Positions 1 through 5,631 of a DNA stretch of 7,957 nucleotides are shown here, one piece after another; within the stretch, counting starts at the first letter, position 1; each line of letters starts with the position of its first letter. A program made the position numbers and the translations under genes. The DNA comes from JBEKLJ01 sp050010255 (GTDB taxonomy: Bacteria > Acidobacteriota > Terriglobia > Bryobacterales > Bryobacteraceae): contig JBEKLJ010000164.1 of NCBI GenBank assembly GCA_050010255.1, forward strand, positions 1 through 7,957, written 5' to 3'. The notes below the pieces were generated by a model that did not search any database, had not been told where the DNA came from, and worked only from the letters and a program-made list of their open reading frames with translations.

Positions 1-1
1 G

Positions 2-727
2 CTGCTGGGCGGGCTGCTCACGGTGGGCGCGATGGCGGTCTGGGTGGTGCTGGCCGACCTCGGGACGGCCGTGGTCCTGGTGATTACGGCCGCGGTGATC
101 TTCTACGTTGCCGGCCTGGACTGGAAGTACGTGCGGATCGTCATGGTGGTCGGCGCGCTCGGCATCCTGCTCGCCGTGGCGCTGAAACCTTACCGGGTGG
201 TGCGCGTCTTCGGGTTCGTGAATCCGAGCTACTCGGCGCTGGACCACGTACCCTGGGGCGACAAAATCAAGGACTATCTGAAGCGGGCATCCTACAACCG
301 CGATCCCGGCTATCATGTGCGGCAGTCGGAGATCGCGGTGGGCAGCGGCGCGGTCACGGGCCGGGGCCTGATGGAGGGCCGGCAGAAGCTGCTCTACCTT
401 CCGGAAGCGCACACGGACTTCATTTACGCGGTGGTGGGCGAGGAGCTCGGCCTGGCCGGATCGAGCGCGCTGGTGGGCATCTTTCTGGTGATCCTATGGC
501 GCGGCCTGCGGCTGGTTCGCCACGCTCCGGACGATTTCGGCCGCTACCTGGCGCTGGGCGTCACCACCATGATCGTGGTGCAGGGCCTGATCAACATGAG
601 CGTTGTGCTGGGGCTGGCGCCGACCAAGGGGATACCCCTGCCGATGATCAGCTACGGCGGCAGCTCGCTGTTGAGCACGCTGATCTCGATGGGCTTGCTG
701 CTGAGCGTCAGCGAGCAGACGGGCTAA
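2..727 (+). CDS. ftsW: FtsW, septal peptidoglycan glycosyltransferase (SEDS family), 5' end outside window
   Basis: This is the C-terminal 241 residues of FtsW, the multi-span membrane enzyme that polymerises lipid II into glycan strands at the septum, normally paired with PBP3/FtsI. The reading frame is open from base 2, so the true start lies upstream. Family marks in order are ADLGTAVV (about bases 53-76), the segment QSEIAVGSGAVTGRGL, then LPEAHTDFIYAVVGEELG, whose Asp (codon 416-418) matches the catalytic Asp of SEDS proteins. A C-terminal KGIPLPMISYGGSSLL follows (typical FtsW: KGLTLPFISYGGSSLL). Hydrophobic membrane segments alternate with these loops. Between the FGFVNP motif and the GYHVRQSEIAVGSG segment lies a stretch of roughly 25 extra residues that the proteobacterial proteins I recall lack. 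The murG start follows the TAA by 5 nt, so the two are co-transcribed. The HTDF motif also occurs in RodA, but the murG neighbour makes FtsW the clear choice. Confidence 0.95.
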   Translation: MLGGLLTVGAMAVWVVLADLGTAVVLVITAAVIFYVAGLDWKYVRIVMVVGALGILLAVALKPYRVVRVFGFVNPSYSALDHVPWGDKIKDYLKRASYNRDPGYHVRQSEIAVGSGAVTGRGLMEGRQKLLYLPEAHTDFIYAVVGEELGLAGSSALVGIFLVILWRGLRLVRHAPDDFGRYLALGVTTMIVVQGLINMSVVLGLAPTKGIPLPMISYGGSSLLSTLISMGLLLSVSEQTG

Positions 728-732
728 GAACG

Positions 733-1824
733 ATGCTGTTCCTGATGGCGGGCGGAGGCACGGGCGGGCACGTCCTGCCCGCCCTGGCGGTGGCGCGGGA
801 GTTGAGGCGCCGCGGGCATGAGGTCCTCTTCGTCGGCACGCGCACCGGCCTGGAGGCGAAGCTGGTGCCCGAAGCGGGCTTCGTGATCGAGTTCGTCCAG
901 ATTGGCGGCTTGAAGCGGGTGGGGCTGGCCCAAGCCCCCCGGACGCTGGTCTGGTTGCCCATCCGCACGGCGCAGGTGGCCGCGGCGCTGGGCCGGTGGC
1001 GGCCGGCGGCGGTGTTCAGCCTGGGAGGATACGCGGCCGGCCCGGTGGTGCTGGCCGCCGCGGCGCGGCGGGTGCCGATGGTGCTGCTGGAACCGAATGC
1101 AGTGCCGGGAATCACCAACCGCTGGATGGGCCGGATCGCGGTGCGCGCGCTCATCCAGTTCGAGACGGCCGCGCGCTGGTTCCCGGCCGGCAAGGCCGAG
1201 CTGGCCGGCGTACCGGTGCGGGAGGAGTTCTTCGCTCTCTCCCCCAAGCCGCGCGAGGAGACGCTGACCGTGCTCATCACAGGCGGCAGCCGCGGCTCGC
1301 GGACGCTGAACCGCGCCGCGCGCGAGAGCTGGCCGCTGTTCCGCGCCGCGGGCTTCCCGGTGCGGCTGATCCACCAGACCGGGCCCGAGGCGTACGCCGA
1401 GCTGGCGCGCGAGTTCGCGAGCGCGGGCCTCGAGGGCGAGGTCGTGCCCTTCATCTACGATATGCCGGCGGCGTTTGCCCGCGCCGATTTGATCGTGTCC
1501 CGCTCCGGCGCCAGCGCGGTCGCAGAAGTGGCGGCGGCCGGGAAGCCGGCGATCTTCGTGCCATTCCCCTTCGCCGCCGACGACCACCAGACGCGCAACG
1601 CCGAGGTGCTGGCGCGCGCCGGCGCCGCGCGGCTGGCGCCCGATAACGAGTTCGACGGCCGGCGGTTCTTCGACGAGGTGGCGGCTCTGGCCGCCTCGCC
1701 CGTCGAGCTGGAGAGAATGGGCGCGGCGGCGCGGACGTTCGCGCGGCCCGGGGCGGCCAGCCGCGCCGCCGACGCCCTGGAGCAGGCCGCGGCCAGGCGC
1801 CGCGGGAAGGCAGTGAGATTTTGA
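733..1824 (+). CDS. murG: MurG, UDP-GlcNAc:lipid I N-acetylglucosaminyltransferase
   Basis: MurG transfers GlcNAc from UDP-GlcNAc to lipid I, making lipid II on the cytoplasmic face of the inner membrane. The 363-residue product has the usual GT-B two-domain layout (E. coli about 355). The N-terminal acceptor domain opens with GGGTGGH (7-13) and has LGGYAAGPVVLAA (97-109) and LEPNAVPGITNRW (119-131). The C-terminal donor domain has TGGSRGS (183-189), HQTG (214-217), SRSGASAVAEVAAAGKPA (256-273) and DDHQTRNAEVL (283-293). I place the start at the ATG at 733, because the GGGTGGH loop normally begins within about ten residues of the N-terminus. Longer readings back to 496 run inside ftsW in another frame. 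No good Shine-Dalgarno sequence precedes it, so coupling to ftsW translation is likely. Two motif positions differ from the commonest forms: LEPN rather than HEQN, and GGSRG rather than GGSQG. Confidence 0.97.
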   Translation: MLFLMAGGGTGGHVLPALAVARELRRRGHEVLFVGTRTGLEAKLVPEAGFVIEFVQIGGLKRVGLAQAPRTLVWLPIRTAQVAAALGRWRPAAVFSLGGYAAGPVVLAAAARRVPMVLLEPNAVPGITNRWMGRIAVRALIQFETAARWFPAGKAELAGVPVREEFFALSPKPREETLTVLITGGSRGSRTLNRAARESWPLFRAAGFPVRLIHQTGPEAYAELAREFASAGLEGEVVPFIYDMPAAFARADLIVSRSGASAVAEVAAAGKPAIFVPFPFAADDHQTRNAEVLARAGAARLAPDNEFDGRRFFDEVAALAASPVELERMGAAARTFARPGAASRAADALEQAAARRRGKAVRF

Positions 1825-1853
1825 TTGACATGGCCGCCGGAAGCCGAAACAAT
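1825..1853 (+). promoter_or_regulatory. Candidate sigma70-type promoter for murC-ftsQ-ftsA-ftsZ
   Basis: A perfect -35 hexamer TTGACA (1825-1830) starts one base after the murG stop. After a 17-bp spacer comes AACAAT (1848-1853), which keeps the important A2, A5 and T6 of the -10 consensus (4 of 6 matches). Local AT content rises here against a GC-rich background. Initiation would fall near 1860, giving a leader of about 235 nt before murC. Its position in the first true gap of an otherwise packed cluster supports it. It is a sequence match only. Confidence 0.5.
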
Positions 1854-1870
1854 AGCTTGAAGAAATGTTT

Positions 1871-1908
1871 CACCCAGATTGGGTGTGGTGTCGGTGTGCC
1901 AGCACGCC
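1871..1908 (+). promoter_or_regulatory. Two small hairpins in the murC leader
   Basis: CACCCA-GAT-TGGGTG (1871-1885) is a perfect 6-bp stem with a 3-nt loop. It is followed by GGTGTGC (1893-1899) pairing with GCACGCC (1902-1908), a 7-bp stem with one G-U pair and a very tight loop that probably opens by one pair. Both lie just downstream of the candidate promoter, so they would form near the 5' end of that transcript. No known riboswitch or leader family is recognised. Confidence 0.35.
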
Positions 1909-1915
1909 TCCGGCC

Positions 1916-1936
1916 CGGGCGGCGGCCCGCTTTTCT
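1916..1936 (+). terminator. Weak terminator-like hairpin in the murC leader
   Basis: CGGGC (1916-1920) pairs with GCCCG (1925-1929) across the loop GGCG, and is followed by CTTTTCT (1930-1936). The stem is only 5 bp but all G-C. It could end read-through transcripts from ftsW-murG, or attenuate transcripts starting near 1860. Overlapping alternative pairing (GCCCGGGC at 1913-1920 is self-complementary) lowers confidence. Confidence 0.3.
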
Positions 1937-1964
1937 CACCACGACCGTAGCGAGGCGCGATGAG

Positions 1965-2064
1965 AGGGCTGCAGATACAAGGCGCGCGACGGCCGGCGCC
2001 CGGAGGCGTACTTGAACAGTACGTCGAGGACGCCGGCCGAGCGCAACGCCGTAGATGCGGCCCT
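1965..2064. repeat. 100-bp imperfect palindromic element, likely a dispersed intergenic repeat
   Basis: Nested arms share one centre near 2014.5-2015. AGGGC (1965-1969) pairs with GCCCT (2060-2064), GGCCGGCG (1991-1998) pairs perfectly with CGCCGGCC (2031-2038), and CGTACT (2007-2012) pairs perfectly with AGTACG (2018-2023) around the loop TGAAC. Between these blocks the arms align with scattered mismatches and 1-2 nt gaps, so almost the whole 100 bp can fold as one long hairpin in either strand. It lies wholly between murG and murC and has no coding potential I can support. The core GGAGGCGTACT...AGTACGTCGAGGA and the flanks CAAGGCGC and GCAACGC resemble, from memory, palindromic intergenic repeats in Geobacter-type genomes. 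That similarity is unverified. The size and symmetry fit a REP/MITE-like element. An RNA structure in the murC leader is the alternative. Confidence 0.7.
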
Positions 2065-2095
2065 ATCGCGCGCCGCAGCAGGTTGTCGGTGAGAA

Positions 2096-3496
2096 ATGCG
2101 GGCTAGTTTTATGAGAATGTTTCTGAAGCCCCAGCACCTGCACTTCGTCGGCATCGGCGGCATCGGCATGAGCGGCATCGCCCAGATCCTGCTGGACCTG
2201 GGCTTCACCATCACCGGCTCGGATTTGAAGCTCGGCCCGATCACCGCGAACCTGGAGCGCCTGGGGGCGGGCATTCGCGAAGGGCACGACGCGGCCAATC
2301 TCGGTGAGGCGAAGGCCGTCGTGATCAGCTCGGCCGTGGGGGAGGACAACCCGGAGGTGCAGGAGGCGCGCCGGCGGCAGATCCCGGTGATTCCGCGCGG
2401 GGAGCTGCTGGCGGAGCTGATGCGGCTCAAGCTGGGCATCGCGGTGGCCGGCAGCCACGGCAAGACCACCACCACTTCGATGCTGGCCGCGATCCTCAGC
2501 CAGGCGGGCCAGGACCCGACCGTGATCGTGGGCGGGCGCCTGCAAACCATCGGGGGCTCGAACGCCCGGCTGGGCCAGAGCGACATCCTGGTGGTCGAGT
2601 CCGACGAAAGCGACGGATCGTTCCTGAAGCTCACGCCGATCTACGCCGTGGTCACCAGCATCGACCGCGAGCACCTGGACCACTACCCGTCCATCGACGC
2701 GATCCGCGCCGCCTTCACCGAGTTCATCAACCGCGTCCCGTTCTACGGCGCGGCGGTGCTGTGCCTGGACGACGAGAACATCCAGCGGATCCTGCCCGCG
2801 GTCCGGCGCCGCACCATCACGTACGGCACCCGGATCCAGGCCGACTTCCAGGTGCTGGAGTGCGCGCCCGGCCACCTGTCGAGCGCCTTCCGGTTGCAGG
2901 CGCGCGGCGAGGACCTGGGCGAGTTCCGGCTGCGCGTGCCCGGGGCGCACAACGTGCTCAACGCGGCGGCGGCCATTGCCATGGCGCGTGAGCTGGAGGT
3001 GCCGCTGGAAGCGGCGCGGCAGGCGCTGGCGGACTTCATTGGACCGGAGCGCCGGTTTCAGATCAAGGGCCAGGAGCGCGGCATTACCGTGGTGGACGAC
3101 TACGGCCACCACCCGGCCGAGATCCGCGCGACGCTGGCGGCGGCGCGGCAGTGCCGCTATGACCGCATCCTGATGGTCTTCCAGCCGCACCGCTACTCGC
3201 GCACGCAGCACTTGATGGACGATTTCGGGCGTTGCTTCTACCAGGCGGACTCGGTTTTCCTGCTGGACGTCTACGCCGCTTCGGAGAAGCCCATCCAAGG
3301 CGTGACCGCCGAGGCGCTCGCCGAGCGCGTCCGCAGTTTCGGACACCACTCGGTGGAATACGTGGGAACCATCGATCGCGCCGTCGAGAGCGTGCTGGCG
3401 GCGGCGCGGGAAGGCGACCTGGTCGTGACGCAGGGCGCGGGCAACGTCTGGCAGGCGGGCGAACGCATCCTGGAACGGCTGCGCGGGGGACACTGA
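2096..3496 (+). CDS. murC: MurC, UDP-N-acetylmuramate--L-alanine ligase
   Basis: MurC uses ATP to add L-Ala to UDP-MurNAc in the cytoplasm, the first amino acid of the peptidoglycan stem. The product has 466 residues, normal for the family. The N-terminal UDP-binding domain carries FVGIGGIGMSGIA (17-29). The central ATPase domain has the P-loop GSHGKTTTTS (119-128), VVESDESDGSFL (166-177) and SIDREHLDHYP (188-198). PGAHNVLNA (282-290) and the C-terminal domain motifs DDYGHHPAEI (334-343), FQPHRYSRT (362-370), DVYAASE (391-397) and TQGAGNVW (445-452) follow. GHHPAEI and HRYSRT separate MurC from MurD/E/F. The start is uncertain: ATGs at 2096, 2111 and 2117 are all in frame, and homologues I recall begin near MFLKPQ (2117). 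No start has a well-spaced Shine-Dalgarno sequence, so 2096 is kept as the longest. ftsQ begins 1 nt after the stop, and murB is not next to it. Confidence 0.97.
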   Translation: MRASFMRMFLKPQHLHFVGIGGIGMSGIAQILLDLGFTITGSDLKLGPITANLERLGAGIREGHDAANLGEAKAVVISSAVGEDNPEVQEARRRQIPVIPRGELLAELMRLKLGIAVAGSHGKTTTTSMLAAILSQAGQDPTVIVGGRLQTIGGSNARLGQSDILVVESDESDGSFLKLTPIYAVVTSIDREHLDHYPSIDAIRAAFTEFINRVPFYGAAVLCLDDENIQRILPAVRRRTITYGTRIQADFQVLECAPGHLSSAFRLQARGEDLGEFRLRVPGAHNVLNAAAAIAMARELEVPLEAARQALADFIGPERRFQIKGQERGITVVDDYGHHPAEIRATLAAARQCRYDRILMVFQPHRYSRTQHLMDDFGRCFYQADSVFLLDVYAASEKPIQGVTAEALAERVRSFGHHSVEYVGTIDRAVESVLAAAREGDLVVTQGAGNVWQAGERILERLRGGH

Positions 3497-3497
3497 G

Positions 3498-4409
3498 ATG
3501 GCCCGAAGATCCACGGCGCAACTCGACCTGGAGCTGGCGGACGATCCGCCCATGGCCGGGTATGGAGCCGAGGCGCCGTCGCCCCGGCGCGCCGGACCCC
3601 ACTCGGGCCCCGCGCCGGCGCGGGGCCGGCTGCGCCGGTTGCTGCGCTGGGCCGGCGGGCTGGTGGTCATCGCCGCTGCTGCGTTCATCCCCTATTACAT
3701 CGATCAGTTCCTGGCCAGCGACCCGCATTTCATCCTGCCGGGCGGCCCGGAGGCGGCGGCGAACCCGAACTTCACCGTCGCAGGCGCGGTCCACGCGCCG
3801 CGCCAGGAGATCCTGCGCGTCTTCGCCCGGGATTTCGGCCGCAGCATCTACCTGATGCCGCTGGCGGAGCGCCGCCGGAGCCTGCTGGAGATCGACTGGG
3901 TGCGCGATGCGGCCGTCTCGCGGCGGTGGCCCAACGGCATTGCGGTCCGCCTCGTCGAGCGCCGGCCCGTGGCCTTCCTGGTCCTGCCGGCCGCCGGCGC
4001 GCCGGGGCCGCTGGAAACCGCGCTGGTCGACGAGGAGGGCGTAATCCTGCGGCCGCCGGCACGGGCGCAGCTCAGCCTGCCGGTGCTCCACGGCATTACC
4101 CGCGAGCAGCCCGCGGCGGCGCGCCGCGCCCGCATGCGCCGGGTGAGCGAGCTGGTCCGCGAGCTGCAGCCCTACGTCACCCAGATCTCGGAGATCGACG
4201 TTAGCGACGCGGAGGACCTGGTCGTGACGCAGGTGGTGCGGGGACGCACGGTGCGGCTCCGGCTCGGCAGCCGCGACTACCTGGCCCGCTTGCAGAGCTT
4301 CCTGCGGAACTACCCCGCCATCAGCCGCCATCTGCCGAACGCCCGCACGTTCGATCTCCGGCTGGACAGCTACTTCACGGCCGAGGATGGAGACAGCCAT
4401 GCACGCTAA
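3498..4409 (+). CDS. ftsQ: FtsQ, divisome protein with POTRA domain
   Basis: FtsQ is a bitopic inner-membrane protein that joins FtsB/FtsL and connects cytoplasmic and periplasmic parts of the divisome. The 303-residue product has an Arg/Pro-rich cytoplasmic tail (1-50), one membrane segment (about 51-70, WAGGLVVIAAAAFIPYYI), and a POTRA domain (about 77-157) ending in the family signature WVRDAAVSRRWPNGIAVRLVER (134-155) before RPVAF. The FtsQ beta domain follows, with VDEEGVIL (177-184). A short Gly/Pro/Ala stretch (81-90) precedes the POTRA strand FTVAGAVHA. Overall identity to well-known FtsQs is low, as usual for this family, so the call rests on topology, signature and position. GGGGGA (3485-3490) lies 7 nt before the ATG and supports the start. 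The gene begins 1 nt after murC and its end overlaps ftsA by 11 nt, so all are translated together. Confidence 0.92.
   Translation: MARRSTAQLDLELADDPPMAGYGAEAPSPRRAGPHSGPAPARGRLRRLLRWAGGLVVIAAAAFIPYYIDQFLASDPHFILPGGPEAAANPNFTVAGAVHAPRQEILRVFARDFGRSIYLMPLAERRRSLLEIDWVRDAAVSRRWPNGIAVRLVERRPVAFLVLPAAGAPGPLETALVDEEGVILRPPARAQLSLPVLHGITREQPAAARRARMRRVSELVRELQPYVTQISEIDVSDAEDLVVTQVVRGRTVRLRLGSRDYLARLQSFLRNYPAISRHLPNARTFDLRLDSYFTAEDGDSHAR
4389..4393 (+). promoter_or_regulatory. Ribosome binding site that decides the ftsA start
   Basis: GGAGA lies 5 nt before the ATG at 4399. The in-frame upstream ATG at 4387 has only GAGG directly abutting it with no spacer. This favours 4399 as the ftsA start and places the site inside the last codons of ftsQ. 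Confidence 0.6.
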
Positions 4410-5595
4410 ACCGGTACTGGCGGCGGGAGTGGACGCGGGCAGCGCCCGGACGCGCTGCGTCATCCTGCTGCTGGAGAACGCCTGCGTGCGGCTGCTGGGC
4501 TTCGGCGAGGCCCGGTCGCAGGGCTGGAAGCGCGGGCGGATCACGGACCGGAAGGCCGTAACGGATTCGATCCTGCGCGCGGTCCGCGAGGCCGAATCCC
4601 GCGCCCAGGCGCAGATCGAATCGGCGGTCTTCGGCATCGGCGGCGGCAGCGTCGCCAGCTCGAAGGCGCGCGGCGGCTTCGAGATCGGCTTCCCGCGCGA
4701 GATCGAGCAGGACGACGTCAACCTGGTGGTGGATCGCGCCTCGCACGTGCAGCTCCAGGAAGACGAGCTGGTGCTGCACCTGTTTCCGCAGGATTTCCGC
4801 GTGGACGGCCGGCCCGGCCACCGCAACCCGCGCGGGGTGATCGGCTCGCGGCTGGAAGTCTACGTCCACCTGGTGACAGGCTCGGCCCAGGAACACTACG
4901 GCCTGGTGGGCGCGGCCAACGAGGCGCACCTGGTGGTGGAGGAGACCGTCTTCGAGGCCATCGCCACCGCTTACGCGGCGGGGATACCGGAGCGCCGCGA
5001 CGAAAGCGTCGTGGTCATCGACATTGGCGCGCACTCCACCGAAGCGGCCATCTACTGCGGCGACTCGCTGCTCTACTCGACCAGCCTGCCGGTCTGCGCG
5101 GACCACTTCACGCTCGATGTGGCGCACGTGCTGAAGCTCAGCCTCGAGGACGCCACCTGGATCAAGGAGCAGCACGGCTGCGCCATGCTCGGCCTGACCG
5201 CCGACCACAGCCTCATCGAGCTGCCATCGACGCCCGACCGCGGCCCGCGGGAGGCCACCCGGGGCGAGTTGAACCGCATTCTGGAGGCGCGGGCGGTAGA
5301 GCTGTTCGGGTGGGTCCAGCGCGACATCGAGCTCATCGGCATGACGGACATGATGCTCGGCTGTGTCCTGGCCGGCGGCGGCTCGCGCCTGCACGGCATG
5401 TGCGACCTGGCCGAGCGCATTCTGGGATGCCAGGCCCGGCTCGGGTTGCCCGCCGGCATCCTCGACTGGGCCGAAGAGATCTATACGCCCGAATGGACGA
5501 CGGCGGCGGGTCTGGCCATGTATTCGGCGCGGCTGAAGCTCCGCGCCGAGCTCGACCGCCGCAAGACGCGGCTGTTTGCCGGAGTCTTCAAGTAG
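4399..5595 (+). CDS. ftsA: FtsA, actin-like membrane tether of the Z ring
   Basis: FtsA binds the FtsZ C-terminal peptide and anchors FtsZ filaments to the membrane, recruiting later divisome proteins. The product has 398 residues (402 if the ATG at 4387 is used; E. coli about 420). Actin-fold motifs appear in order: phosphate-1 GVDAGSARTR (10-19), the FtsA-type 1C insertion region (about 85-170) with the family-like GVIGSRLEVYVHLVTG (146-161), phosphate-2 VIDIGAHSTEAAIY (206-219), and the adenosine motif VLAGGGSRLHGM (323-334). Phosphate-2 usually reads DIGGGTTD, so here GGG is replaced by GAH and the Asp by Glu. The usual PVGG before the next helix is PVCAD (231-235). The C-terminus ends soon after the fold, with basic RRKTRLFAGVFK (387-398), which may serve as a very short amphipathic membrane anchor. 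Position before ftsZ and overlap with ftsQ make other actin-like roles (MreB, PilM) unlikely. Confidence 0.93.
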   Translation: MHAKPVLAAGVDAGSARTRCVILLLENACVRLLGFGEARSQGWKRGRITDRKAVTDSILRAVREAESRAQAQIESAVFGIGGGSVASSKARGGFEIGFPREIEQDDVNLVVDRASHVQLQEDELVLHLFPQDFRVDGRPGHRNPRGVIGSRLEVYVHLVTGSAQEHYGLVGAANEAHLVVEETVFEAIATAYAAGIPERRDESVVVIDIGAHSTEAAIYCGDSLLYSTSLPVCADHFTLDVAHVLKLSLEDATWIKEQHGCAMLGLTADHSLIELPSTPDRGPREATRGELNRILEARAVELFGWVQRDIELIGMTDMMLGCVLAGGGSRLHGMCDLAERILGCQARLGLPAGILDWAEEIYTPEWTTAAGLAMYSARLKLRAELDRRKTRLFAGVFK

Positions 5596-5620
5596 CTGCG
5601 CCGGCAGGCTTGGCGGCTGC

Positions 5621-5627
5621 GGGGAGG
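5621..5627 (+). promoter_or_regulatory. Ribosome binding site supporting a GTG start for ftsZ
   Basis: GGGGAGG lies 4 nt before GTG at 5632. The first in-frame ATG, at 5674, has no comparable purine run upstream, and starting there would remove 14 residues of the variable FtsZ N-terminal tail. The GTG start is preferred. Confidence 0.6.
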
Positions 5628-5631
5628 CATT

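Noticed and set aside
496..732. Upstream extension of the murG reading frame into ftsW
   Set aside because: The extra 79 residues are the shifted frame of ftsW. MurG homologues start just before the GGGTGGH loop, which fits the ATG at 733.
1821..2015. A 64-codon frame starting with TTG just after murG
   Set aside because: It has no ribosome site, overlaps the candidate promoter and the hairpins, and ends within the palindromic repeat. The translation shows no family features.
2063..3688. A 541-codon open frame on the - strand over murC
   Set aside because: An antisense artefact of codon bias in murC. MurC motifs on the + strand are complete.
3084..4826. A 580-codon open frame on the - strand over murC, ftsQ and ftsA
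   Set aside because: Low-complexity Arg/Pro/Ser-rich translation, antisense to well-supported genes, and no ribosome site or family resemblance.
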